A stretch of DNA of 64,000 nucleotides from positions 57,797,532 through 57,861,531 of the forward strand of contig NC_057861.1 of NCBI RefSeq assembly GCF_019393635.1, given 5' to 3'. Under the pieces are notes generated by a model. It had not been told where the DNA came from and ran no database searches. It saw only the letters and a list, made by a program, of their open reading frames with translations. How positions within the stretch are numbered: position 1 is the first letter of the stretch; the number at the start of each line of letters is the position of its first letter. This DNA is from Dromiciops gliroides (taxonomy: Eukaryota > Chordata > Mammalia > Microbiotheria > Microbiotheriidae). The translations under genes were made by a program, and so were the position numbers. Below are positions 35,520 to 46,900 of the stretch, in pieces.

Positions 35520-35764
35520 GAGCATAGAATACTGGGGCTGGGAGGGATATAGAATGACAGAAGTGGGAGGGTCCTTGGAACACAGAGGGAAGGATATTGC
35601 AATATAGAATAATAAAGTTGCAGGGTGGGGAGATATTGGAACACAGAATGTCAATGTTGGGAGGGTCCTTAGGATGGAGAATGTGGAAAGTGAGAGGGCT
35701 CTTAGATCAGAGAATGTAAGAGCTGGAAGGGACCTTAGAGCCAAGAATGGGCAGGGCTGGGAGG
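35520..35764 (-). repeat. MIR-tail minisatellite, minus orientation
   Basis: About eight diverged ~31-bp units of the type TTGGGAGGGTCCTTAGGATG / ACAGAATGTC, the reverse complement of the unit at 31377-31655 and 56705-57195. Confidence 0.65.
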
Positions 35765-36075
35765 GGCCATCTGAAGAAGCCTATGGACCCTTCTCAGAAT
35801 AATGTTTTTAAATGTATAAGATAAAATACATAAAATTCATCCCCCCCCAACTATATTGAAATACAATTGGGCAGCTAGGTGGCGCAGTGGATAAAGCACT
35901 GGCCCTGGATTCAGGAGGACCTGAGTTCAAATGTGGCCTCAGACACTTGACACTTACTAGCTGTGGGACCTTGGGCAAGTCACTTAACCCTCATTGGGGG
36001 GGGGGCGGAAGAAATACAATTACCAACATATTTTGAAAAACCAAGTACAGGGACCCCAGGTTAAAAACACCAGAT
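35765..36075. mobile_element. Old DNA-transposon-like repeat with a WSINE at the shared hot spot
   Basis: GAAGCCTATGGACCCTTCTC ... TATTGAAATACAATT resumes at 36011 (GAAATACAATTACCAAC) and ends near CCAGGTTAAAAACACC. WSINE 35870-36010(+, type B) sits at the same internal position as the SINEs in the sibling repeat at 23030-23670. Confidence 0.65.
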
Positions 36076-37459
36076 CTAGTCTGATCCCCTCATTTTCTCC
36101 ATGAGGAAACTTGAGACCCAGGGATAGAAATGAGTTGCTCAGGGTCATAAAGGTAGTTCGTGGTAATAGACACAGGACTAGCAGAACTCATGTCTCTAGA
36201 TCACAACTTCAAGCAAATGTTCCCATGTCAGGAATCCAACCCCTCGTTCCCTTTGGGCAGATACTGTAGGGATGGTAACAGAGATGGAGGGGTGGCGAAT
36301 TACCTGATATGAATAGGGTTAAGGCAGGATAAACCAGATATGGATCTCCCAGAGCCCTTGAGGACTGGCGTCCATTGCTTGGGATTACAGGGAGAGATGA
36401 CAGGTGATGCCCATTGGAATCCCCAGTCCCCACTCCCTTACTGTACCTTCCTGCCCCTTCTTTCTTCTCCCCTTCCACTCCAATTTGATTCCTGGAGGAA
36501 TTGGGGACGATTCTCAAATAGTTCAGAGAAATGGAAAGCTGTTTGAGGGTCAGATGTCCAAGGTGGGCCCAGGGCATCTGTAATTCCCTTTTTCTACTGA
36601 CCTAGGCCAGCCTTCCTTCCCTGCTTTTGAAAAGAAAATAAAGAAGCAGGGAGAAGGGGGGTAAAGACAGAACTCAACTTTGGCCCCCTTCCTTGTCCAG
36701 GCAGGCACCGAGGAGGCCAGAGCAGGGCGGAGGGGAGGGAACCGGTTTGCTCTTTGGTCTGGCCTCTTGCCCTGCAGAACCCAGGGATCTGCGGGGCCAT
36801 GGGGGGGGGGGAGTGGCCACTCGGGTCACTGCACATGGTGGGGAGGCGGAGGTGGGGGGCGTGCTCTGCAGGCGGTAAGTGGGGATGAGTCCCCTGGCTG
36901 TGCTGGGGGCCTGGAGCGGGGAGCGGACGTTTTGCAGCTCTGTGCAGCGCCTGCGTGCTCCGGCCAGGTCCTCTCCCCCTCTCAACTCTCCCACCCCTAG
37001 GCAGGGAGTCGTTGGGGAGGTTCTGTGGAACGTGGGGGAGAAATGCCGGGGCTGTGGGCGCAGCCTCTGGACGCGTGTTTCGCCCGGACGACTCGGAGCT
37101 AGAGGAGGATGGGGGAGGTCGATGTCCTGGGTCTCCATTTGTGCCACGTTGCCCCCAATAAAGGCAGCAGCATCCTCTCCCCCCCCCCCATTCCTGGGGT
37201 TAAGAATGCGGCTAAGTGGCGGCTGCAGCAGTGGAGAGAAGGGAAGACCAACGGATCAGGAGCATGAAGGCGGAGGGGGTGGAGGGCAAGAGCTGGGGCT
37301 GCAATGCAGTGGCGAAGGGGTTAAGGCTTTGCAGCCGCTCGCGCCCTGGGGGGAGGGTCAGGCCTGAGCAGGCACATTCCTCCTCCCTCCTCTCTCTCTT
37401 TCTCTCTCTCCCTCCCTACCTCCTCCTCCTCCTCTCTTCTTCCTCCTTCTCTCCCCCCC
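36076..37459. other. Upstream flank of NR2F6
   Basis: A minus MIR lies at 36075-36190. 36700-37460 rises steadily in GC and CpG toward the promoter, with pyrimidine-rich DNA at 37370-37470. It probably belongs to the extended promoter of NR2F6. No coding exon supported. Confidence 0.5.
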
Positions 37460-37506
37460 CCCCCCACTCGTGCCCGGGCCGGGCGCGCGCTCTCTGACAC
37501 CCATGT

Positions 37507-37536
37507 CCTTATAAGGGCGGCCGTCGCCCGGGCAAC
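37507..37536 (+). promoter_or_regulatory. NR2F6: CArG box - GC box - RFX X-box composite, candidate NR2F6 core promoter
   Basis: CCTTATAAGG (37507-37516) fits the SRF consensus CC(A/T)6GG exactly and also holds a TATA-like TATAAG. GGGCGG (37515-37520) is an Sp1 site. GTCGCC-CG-GGCAAC (37523-37536) fits the RFX X-box consensus GTNRCC-N(0-3)-RGYAAC exactly. A TATA role would place initiation near 37535-37545, in pyrimidine-rich DNA. Motif assignment is direct; use as the main promoter is inferred. Confidence 0.6.
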
Positions 37537-37576
37537 CGTCCTTCTATCTCCCCCCCCTCCCCCCCTTCTCTTCCGA

Positions 37577-37651
37577 ATGGAACGTTGTGTGTCAAACCGG
37601 CCGCAGCGCGAGAGCTCCGAGGAGCGGCGGCGGCGGCAGCAGAAGCATTAG
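37577..37651 (+). other. Upstream ORF 1 in the NR2F6 leader (24 codons)
   Basis: First ATG downstream of the candidate promoter, context CCGAATGG (G at +4, no purine at -3). The product begins MERCVSNRPQ and ends at TAG 37649-37651. It counts as an upstream ORF only if transcription starts upstream of it. Confidence 0.45.
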
Positions 37652-38137
37652 CAGCCCCGGCGGCGGCGGCTGCTGCGGGGGCAGAGCCGCGGCGGCTACA
37701 GCCTGGGGTAGACCCTCGGGTCCCAGGGGCGGCGGTGGGGGCCGCGCTAGCTGCTGCGGCGTGGGCCGGCCCTGCCGAGGGCGGGGGCCGAGGCCGGACC
37801 CAGGCCGCGGAGCGCCACTCTCGGCTGCCCCTCCCTTAGCGGAGGAGCTGGAGCCCGGCGGAGGCGGAGGCAGGAGGAGGAGGCGGAGGAGGAGGAGGGA
37901 GGGGCACCCGCCCGCTCGCCTGCCGGAGCTCGGGAACTTGCCGCGCCTCAAGTTGCAGCCAAACTTTCCTTGTCGCCGAGCTCGGGCAGCCGGAGGAGGC
38001 GGAGGCATCGCGGAGGCCCAGCCCCGCTAAGTTTGCCCCCGGCGGCGCGGAGAGGAGAGGAGAGGAGAGCGCCCGGGGCCGAGGCTCCCGGAGAGCGGGA
38101 GCAGCGGCGGCGGGAGCAGCGGCGGCAGCAGCAGCAG

Positions 38138-38189
38138 GAGGAGGAGGAGGAGGAGGAGGAGGAGGAGGAGGAGGAGGAGGAGGAGGAGG
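38138..38189 (+). repeat. (GGA)n tract in the NR2F6 leader
   Basis: About 17 GGA units, continuous with other GGA-rich blocks to 38400. G-rich trinucleotide runs of this kind can form quadruplexes in RNA. Confidence 0.85.
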
Positions 38190-38220
38190 GAGGAGACGGA
38201 CAGCCCGCCCGGAGGCCAGG

Positions 38221-38410
38221 CCCCGAAGTTTCCCCGGCGCGGGGAGGAGGAGGAGGAGCTGGGAGGAAGGCGGAGAGGCCTGCGTGGGCCAGAAGGGAGC
38301 AGCCCGAGCCTGCGGAGCAGCACGAGTGGGGGCTGAGCCCCGAAGTTTCCCGGCGCGGAGAGGAGGAGGAGGGGGAGGAAGGGGAGGAGGAGCTGGGAGG
38401 AAGGTGCGGG
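38221..38410 (+). repeat. Tandem duplication of ~117 bp in the NR2F6 leader
   Basis: CCCCGAAGTTTCC(C)CGGCGCGG followed by a GGA-rich block and GAGCTGGGAGGAAGG occurs at 38221 and again at 38338, an offset of 117 bp. The copies differ by small indels. Confidence 0.7.
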
Positions 38411-38486
38411 CCGCAGCTCGGCCCTTGGGACTGCCGGCTGGGGAGGTGCCCCTGCAGCCGCCCCTGCTGCTTCTGCCGCTGGCGCG

Positions 38487-38561
38487 ATGTCCCCGGGCCG
38501 GCCTGCCCTGGCCGCAGTCGCGGGGCCGCTGGGCCAGGGGACAGGCGGCACGCACTGCTAG
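38487..38561 (+). other. Upstream ORF 2 in the NR2F6 leader (24 codons)
   Basis: ATG in the context GGCGCGATGT (G at -3, T at +4). The product begins MSPGRPALAA and stops at TAG 38559-38561. Confidence 0.5.
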
Positions 38562-38833
38562 CCCCGGCTCCGGCTCCGGCCCCGGCCCCGGCCCCGGCCC
38601 AGCCGCCTGGGAACGTGGTGCCGCCGCCGCTGCTCGTCACCCCCCACCCCCTCCCCCGGAGCCCTTGCCGGCTCGGGAACCGGCCCGACCAGTTCTGCCT
38701 TCGGCCGGGACCCGCGGAAAGTTGTTGCCAAACTTTGCTCGTCTCCGGGCCCGTCGCGGGGCCCCTAGCGCCCCGGCCGGCCCCGCCCCGCTCCGCGCCC
38801 GGGGAGCGGCGGCTATTTCGGGGGCGCAGCCTG

Positions 38834-38881
38834 ATGCTCTTCGGGGGCGCCCCCCAGCGCCGGGCCCGCGCCGCCTGCTAG
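38834..38881 (+). other. Upstream ORF 3 in the NR2F6 leader (15 codons)
   Basis: ATG in CAGCCTGATGC, product [15 protein letters not shown], stop TAG at 38879-38881. It lies 67 bases upstream of the NR2F6 ATG, so reinitiation is geometrically possible. Confidence 0.5.
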
Positions 38882-38948
38882 CTCCCTGCCTCCCCTTACC
38901 CCGCACCCCCAAGCCCGGGACCCCTCTCTCCCCTCCCTGGAGGGGAGA

Positions 38949-39223
38949 ATGGCTATGGTGACCGGCGGCTGGGGCGGCCCCAACGGGGACACGAACGGAG
39001 TGGAGAAGGGCGGCTACCCCCGCACGTCGGAAGAGGACTCGGCCTCGCCCCAGGGCGGCGGCAGCGACCCGGAGCCGGGCGACGAAGACAAGCCCGGGCT
39101 CCAGGTGGACTGCGTGGTCTGCGGGGACAAGTCCAGCGGTAAACATTACGGCGTCTTCACCTGCGAGGGCTGTAAGAGTTTCTTTAAGCGGAGCATCCGC
39201 CGGAACCTCAGCTACACCTGCAG
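38949..39223 (+). CDS. NR2F6: NR2F6 coding exon 1 (N-terminus and first zinc finger)
   Basis: Encodes residues 1-91 plus two bases of Arg92: an acidic, Ser/Gly-rich N-terminal A/B region, then [20 protein letters not shown] and [16 protein letters not shown]. Donor CAG/GTATGG. The exon breaks inside the DNA-binding domain between the two fingers, as in other COUP-TF genes. Confidence 0.96.
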
Positions 39224-39309
39224 GTATGGGAGTTAGGGAAAGGAGAGAAAGGGAGAGGAGCGAGGTGAAGCCAGAGGTGCCTCCGCAGCCCCGGGGACTG
39301 AGGCAGGGG

Positions 39310-39352
<43 letters not shown>

Positions 39353-40753
39353 GACTTGGACGAGATCTCTAGCTCTTGTCACATGAAACCTAGGAAGCTC
39401 TGGCTTTCCCCTTCTGTGGGCTCGCCCCGGCCCTTAGTGATCCTGCTGACCCTGTTGCTGTAGCCTGTCACCTTGGGAAGACCACTGGACTGGCAGTCTG
39501 CAGGCCTGGCTTTGGCCTCAGTGGCTGGATGCCCTTGGACAAGTCACTCCTCTCTCAGCCTCAGTTTCCCCATCATTGAAATGGAGACAGTGCCTTATCT
39601 GCCTCAGACTTGTTATGAGAGAGATCAGTGGATATGAGAACATTTTTGTAAACCATAAAATCCTATCTAAATGTAGGGCGCTGTTACCGACTCTACGAAT
39701 GCCTTCCCTTTAACCCCCTTCTTGCCTCTGACCTTTCATCTTTGACCCTCCCTCCTACCCTCCCCTTCTATTGCTGTCCCTTCTGCCCTTATTTAACCTT
39801 TTTTTTTCTGCCCTCCAGGGCCCAGGAAACCTGGCATGCGGGTGGGGTGGAGGGAGAGGGGGAAGGGAATCTGTGAGGCGGTGACCCCTGTGGCCTGGGC
39901 TGGGGAAGCAGGCCTTCCCTTCCCCGGGACAGTGGTCTGGGAGAGGCCGTGGCTGCAAGGCAGTGATTGAAGACTTGGCCCGGAGGCCACCAGCCCTCTT
40001 CTCTCCCTCCCCAGACACTGAGTTAGAGACCTGGCCTGCTCTTTCTTATCTCCCCCAACCCCTTTTCTCAAAGCATTAGGAGTGGCCCCACGTGGCATTT
40101 AGAACTTGGAATGCCTTTTGGGGTTAGAACTTAGAACCTTCTGACCATTGTCTTCTCCTGGGCAGGCCCTGGGAATCAAACCTCTTTTTCCAAAGTCTGC
40201 AGCCTGGGGGTGGGCGGGGGCAGGGTGCCCCTAGGTGTCTTGGGGCCCTGGAAGTGGGAGAGCTAGGTTAGTTACGTTGTGGAGTTTGAGTTCTTGTCTC
40301 CTCCAGGTTCCCAGCTTTTCTTTCCTTCCTCCTTCCTCCCCCCCAGCCCCTCCCACAAAAATAAGGGGGGGGGGAATCACCCAAACTGGGGCTTAATTCA
40401 ATCCAAAAAAATACTGATCCAGAATGACCATAAACCTCTAATCAAAGGCATTAATACTACCAGTAAATAGGTCCTCTTTAGTGGGGGAGGGGGGAACAGA
40501 ACTATGCTATGAAGCTCCCAGTCAAGAAATGTCTTCTACTAATGCCAAACTGTAAGCACCTCTCTGTAGCTTTAGGCTTTGGTGGTCTGGGGGCTTGGAG
40601 AGGTTTGGTGACTCAACTAGGGTCATGCAGCCAGACCTCCTTGAATTTTAGGCCAGCTCTCTCTCTTCCCTGCTGGGGAGGTTAAATAAGACATTGTCTC
40701 CGCTCTTAAGGGATCAGAAGATCCACAGAGGGGACCCTGAGGTGTCTGAGGAG

Positions 40754-40802
<49 letters not shown>

Positions 40803-43800
40803 CGAGCTCGAGCACACGCCAGATTCCTGCTCTCCAGAGGGCTCTCCCCATCCTGGCAGGCTGCTGCCCCAGAGCTGGTCTCCCTGCCCAGACCTAGGCT
40901 GGTGTCTTGGCCTATGGGCAGGATATCATAGAAACCCCCTCTCTTTTGTGGGCTCCCGGCTGGTGCTCCACACTTGGCCAGCAGCCTGGTAACATGCCAA
41001 GGTGTTTTGTTGTTGTTGATATTGACTGAGAGGAGTGGTCGTTGTGTTTTGTTTTGCCTTGGTTTTTTGTGGTTGAAAATGTTTTGAAGTTCTCCTCCCC
41101 AGTTATTGAGAGGTGCTTTTTCTTGTTTTCTAGCTAGGGGTCGGGGAGGCGAGATTCAAGGGAGGGAAGGATGAGGTTGGAGCTAAGCAGACCATCCGGA
41201 GGGTACTCTGGAGCCCCCTTGAAGAAGGAACCTGGACTCTCTGCCCTCCCGGCCTGGTAGAAATGCAGGGTGGGCCAGATCTCCACTCCCAGCCTCAGCC
41301 CACCTTCTCTTCCTAGGGCCAGAGGGATTGCCCTCCTCTCCAGGCTCTGACTGGAGGACCCCCAGGCGTAGGGCCACTCCCATGCAGGCCTGGGGCTTAG
41401 CCCTCTGAGGCCCTAGCACAGCCCCTCAGGCAGCCAAGGCCTCCTGGGTCCCTCTAGGGGCAAAGTGTTGGGGGGAAGGGGGGAGAGGCCTGCTGTGTTC
41501 TCTGGCTAATCCTCCTCCAGTGCCTGCCCTGCCCTGCCCTCCCCTCCCCTCCCCTCCCCAAAAGGGGAAACAAACCATTTCTAGCTGCACTTAATTGTCC
41601 TTACCACCTGTTTTCTGGCAGCCGCCTCCAACCAGCCCACATTTGTTGGCAAGGAGGGGCAGGCAGGCTCAGCTTGGTGTAGGCCTGCTAATTAGGAGGT
41701 GAGCAGGGCTCCCCGAACATTGTCCTTTTTTTTTTTTTTTTCCGAGGCCCTGCTGCTGCCCTGGGCAGTCTAGGCTTGGGGCCCAACATGTATTTGGAAA
41801 ATGGAGGGACTTCCTAGGGCACATTGATAGCTGCCTGAGACTGGTGGATGAAGGGAGTTTGAAGTCTGGCCCAACCCTCTTCCAGGTTCACCATTAAACG
41901 GGAGGGTAGCAAGGTCTGCACAGCTTCTCAGATGCTGAGATTCTGAGGTAGAGGAAACTCAGCTCCAGCAGTCACCAGATAATTGGGCCAGGCGAAGGCC
42001 TCCAAATAGTGACCTTGGCCTCATTAGCCAGAAGCGCTAACCATTGGTCAGGAGCCCAGGTGTTACAGCGACATTAATGCTGTCCCCTGTCCCCTCCCTC
42101 CAGTTCACCCAGCTGGGGGCCTGGTGTGTTTCTGTCCCTGGGAGTGCCCTTGGCCCATTGCTTCCACAGACAAAGGGGCTGGGACTTAACTCTGCCCTGT
42201 GTTGTTTGGGCTACACAACGAACCGAAGCAGCTTTGCAGCTGGAACTTTTCCATGCTGCTGACCTCGTCCTTGGAGGGTGCTGCTGCTGCCGGATGACCT
42301 TGGGCAAGTCACTCAGCCTCTGTGAGGCCCAAGGGGGCAGTGGGCAGGATCAGCTCTGCCTCTCTCTCTTAAAGTGACTGTGGGGCGAAATGGGATATGA
42401 GAAGCAAACGGGCCACAGGCATAAGCTAGGTGGACAATGTAACGTCTTAGTCTTTCCCTCATTTGGTTTTGTCATTGTGTGACCTAGAGACAAACCATCT
42501 CTTCTAGGCCTCAGTTTCTTTGTCTCTAAAATGAAGAGTTCAAGTAAATTATTTCTTTTTTTTTTTTTAGTGAGGCAATAGGGGTTAAGTGACTTGCCCA
42601 GGGTCACACAGCTAGTAAGTGTTAAGTGTCTGAGGTCGGATTTGAACTCAGGTACTTCTGACTCCAGGGCCGGTGCTCTTTCCACTGCGCCACCTAGCTG
42701 CCCCCAGTAAATGATTTCTAATGGACCTTCCCAGCCCTGACATCCCATGGTCTAGGAGCCGTCTCTTGGCCAAAAGTTGTAGTAAACTATTCCTGGGACT
42801 GAAGTCATCAATGGTTGAATTCCCATCATTATTATTAGTTAGTATGGGGGCCTTTGTCAAGGCTCCTATCTCTGGGACCCTAGACAAGGGATCATCCATA
42901 TGTTGAAGGATCTGAACAAGCATAAGATTTCTCTGCCATCTGTAGCCCCCCCGGAGAGGGAGGAAATGAGACTAAGGAGAGGGAGAAGTTGAATGTCCTG
43001 ACTAGGTTTTCCACAGCCTGGCCTCCTCTAGGCCTTCATGCCCTTCAGGCCTGGATTTGTTAGGGATCCTCTCCCCGTTTTCTGGTCCCACCCCTCACTG
43101 TGGGGTCAGCCTGCTTCAGAGTCTCCCTTTTGCTGGGCAGCTCTGGCTCCCTCCTGTGATCGAGGATTTGGAGATCCTATTCTGTCTCCTTTGCCAAGCC
43201 TTGGGCTCCTTTGTCTTGGCCCTTTTACTCTCTTTCTGACCTTGAACTTTCAGGGCTAAGCCGGCTCTGCCAAGCCTCTTACAGGTTTATTGACCTGAAC
43301 TCATCACTGCTCTTTATTCTTGTAGGGTCCTTGGCATTCCCTAGGGGTCCTTCCCATCTCTGGCACACTTCAAGGCTTACAAGGTTCTTTCTTCACAATA
43401 ATTTTGTGAGATGGAGGGCGATAATAATCGTTCCTATTTTCCAGATGAGGCAACTGAGTCTTAGAGAAGCCAGGTCTAGCTCTCTCTGCCACACCATGCT
43501 TGTCACTAAGCCCTTTCTCCTTGACAAGGAGTTCTTTGATTGCTCTCCCCTTCCCCCCATGCCCCCAGCACATTGGCTGTAGGCCACTCCAAACGACCCG
43601 GTTAGTGCCAGATCCCCTGACTCCAGAGGTTGGGGAGCAGATGAGCTACCAGACCCAAGAGTAAACCTCCTCAAATCTTGCCCAAACCAGAGCACGGTGG
43701 CCCTTGACTTTGGTATGGTCTGGTTGAGGGCCATTGCTCAGCTTTTCCCAGGAAGCAGGACATTTTCTTTTTCTTTTTTGGGGGGTGGGGAGAAGGAGTG

Positions 43801-43847
43801 AAAAGTTAATAGATGAATGGCATGGTCAGAACAATGTCTACTGGGGT

Positions 43848-43924
<77 letters not shown>

Positions 43925-46900
43925 TCTCTCCCTCTCTCCCTCTCCCACCCATCCTTCTACCTTTATGATCCTAGTTTGTTAAGTCTGGGATCACCTGAGG
44001 GATGCCTTGGCAGGTGGGGGGAGATCCCCACATCCTAGTCTTCATCCCACCCCACTTACAACTTGCCTATTTAGGGGTCTGGGAGTGGGTAGAAGGGAGG
44101 GAGGGTTAGAACTCAAGGTTCTAGAACTGAGAGGCACCTTAGAAACTAGCAAGTCTGATAGTTCTTACCCTTGGGCCCTAAAACTTGAAAAAAAATTGAT
44201 AACTCTATTTGAGTCTAATTGGTTTCCTTGGTAATGCTATGTATTTTAATTTGTGCCTTTAAACACATTATTCTGAGGAGTCCCATCGGCTTCACCACAC
44301 TGACTGCCACAGGGATCCAGGGCATAAAAAATCCAGTGTGTGATTGAATCCAACCCCCCACATTTTACAGATGAAGAAATCGAAGCCCAGAGAGGTGAAT
44401 TGATATGTAACATGGGTGACTCGCATCTGGAGTAAGAAGCTGAAGTAGGATTTGAATCCAGGACCTCTGCTTGCAAACCTAGGGCACTTCCAACTGTTCC
44501 CCGTTGCCAGCCATGAAGCAAGAGGAAGGAGGGCCATTGGCCAGGGGACCCTGCAGTGGCCCGAGTCCCTTAAGGTTACATGAAAGCTGCAGTATCTCTC
44601 GTTAGAACCTAGAATATCAGACCTAGAAAGATCTTAGAAACTGGGCCAATCTTCTCATTTTACAGAGAGGGAAAGTGGCTCGTTGAGAAGCAGGCCAGGA
44701 GTTGTAGTAATACAAGTAGAAAGTGGCATCACCAAGCCTTGGGTTCCGCTCTCCTGGTGCCAGGCTCACTGTGCTTTCTTCTCCTGCGTGTTAGATAAGA
44801 GTCTACTCTCCAACATGGTGGACTTGAGGTTGCCCCTAGGGGTGATTAGAAATTCAGGTCTGGAGCATAGAACAACTAACGTTTATCTGACATGTTATGA
44901 TTTGCAAAGCAGGTTACAAATGTTCTCTCTTTTGATCCTCACCACAACCCTGGGAGGTGTGTGCTATAATTATCTTCCCCATTTTACAGAGGAGGAAACT
45001 GAGGCTGACAGGTGACATGACTCTTCCAGGGTGACAGAGCTACTAAGTGTCTGGCGTCAGATTTGAACTCAGGTCTTTCTGAATCCAAGTCCCGATATAA
45101 TATCAGCTGTGTTGCCTTAGAGTTATAGATGTGGGAGTGACATCAGCCTAGAGGTGGTAGCTGAAGCCATGGGAAAGGTTGAGCACCAAGGGAGAGAGGG
45201 TAAGCCAGAGTGACTAGGCTGAATCTGGGGAGGAGGAATGTGAGGAAGCAGGGAAAAGAGGGCATGGGGGCAGCTAGGTGGTGCAGTGGATAAAGCACCA
45301 GCCCTGGATTCAGGAGGACCTGAGTTCAAATCCGGCCTCAGACACTTGACACTTACTAGCCGTGTGACCCTGGGCAAGTCACTTACCCCTCATTGCCCCT
45401 CAAACAGAAAAGAAAAAGAAAAGAGGGCATGAGCTCATCAGGGTCGGAAAGGGGAGAGAAGAGGGTGTCTCTGAAGTTGGGGGGAGACTTTTCCAGGAGG
45501 AGGGGCGTTGTCAGCAGCCATGAGTGACGTAGGGAGGTTGAGGTAGGTTTAGAGGCCAGGAGGTCTTCTGTGACCTCGGAAAGAACATTTGCAGGAGGGC
45601 AGGGAGAAGAGGAGGTAACATGGAAGGGAGGCACGTCTGGGGGGGAGGGGAGAATCCTCCTGTGCCCCTCCACTTTCCTCACCGCCCTGTTGGGGATCTG
45701 TCAGCCACAGAATTCTCCAGCCACCCTATTTATATCTCTATCCTGGGTCACTGCTCAGGGGAATGAGCTCCATTTCTTTTTTTCCCTGGGTGGGAAGTAG
45801 GACATGCTTTGGTTTGTCCTTAAACTCCCTCTTTTAGCCTTAAGAGTGGGCCCCGGCCCTGGTCTGCCTTGTCTCTTGTCTCTTCTTTCCTCCTGTGCCT
45901 TTCCAGCTCTGGGCAAAGTAGAAAGGAAGAAGGGGAGATCAAAATAGCGGAGACCCCAACCCTTCCCCCCTTCTGCCCAAGGACTGCCCACATTTCTACC
46001 TTCTCGGTCCTGAAGTTCAGAGGTCAGTCAACCAACGAACAGGCGCTTATTAAGCACCTATTGCATGCCAGTCTTGGTACCATCTGAGTCCAAAAGAAAG
46101 ACAAAGGTCTTCCGGCCGCAGTGTTGTTGACCCTTTCTACTTCCGGCACCAAGTATGATAGGCGGGATGGAGTGTGGGGGCTGCTGCTTCCAGAACTGAG
46201 AGCCTTAGGACAAGACCTTAGACTTCAGAACATTCCTTGGGCTCACCCTTCATCCTAAGCTTGGTCCTATGACGACCCAGCTCCTCTCTGGGAGGATCCT
46301 AAGAGATAGAGAGCAGGCTAGAGGCATTTTTGTTTCACAGAGGAGGGAACAGGTACAGGGGTTAAGTGATGCAGGTCGTGTTACTAGGAAGTGTTGGAAC
46401 AAGGCCTTGAACTTGGGTTTTTCTGAGTTCAAAGCCCACTGTTCTTCCCTCCCTCTTTCCCCCACCCCCATCTCATGTTTCAGCTGATGTTCTCTAGGAC
46501 TGATCAAAGGAGGCCCAGGTGCCTCAGGTCTTTGACACTGGAGGGGCTGCCTGAGACCCCGCAGGAGTCGGAGGAGGCCCTGCTTTTCTCAACATGGTCC
46601 CCTTGGGCCCCAGCAGAGCCAGGATTCAGGGTACAGGGGATGATGGCAGGCTGCTCTGAGCCAAGCGGGGTGGGGGGTAACTGTTCATCCCGATTAAGAG
46701 GCATCTAGCCTTTGGATTGCTGTCGTCCATTGGAGACCTGGGACCTGTGTGGGGCCTGGCAGGTTCTTAGGCAGCCTGTTTGGACCCTGCCTGAAAGCCT
46801 CTGGCCTGGGCATCTGTGCCTGGCCCAGCAGGATGGGGCAGCAGGCTCCCCGGCCTGTGCTGATTTGGGGAGGCCACAACCCGGGCATTCCGAAACAAGG

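Larger units (their letters stand above)
37460..39260. promoter_or_regulatory. NR2F6: CpG island over NR2F6 promoter, leader and exon 1
   Basis: Dense CpG and very high G+C run from about 37460 into intron 1, with many GGGCGG/CCGCCC-like boxes and GGC/GGA repeats. The island covers the promoter motifs, the whole leader and the first coding exon, as usual for COUP-TF family genes. Confidence 0.85.

Noticed and set aside
37836-38640. Long antisense frames rich in Pro and Ser
   Set aside because: Translations of the GC-rich leader repeats (GGA, GGC) in other frames; no splice sites or domains.
37970-38881. 303-codon open frame directly upstream of NR2F6
   Set aside because: It has no ATG at its start (the initiating codon is TTG) and consists of GGA/CCG low complexity; only the last 15 codons begin at an ATG.
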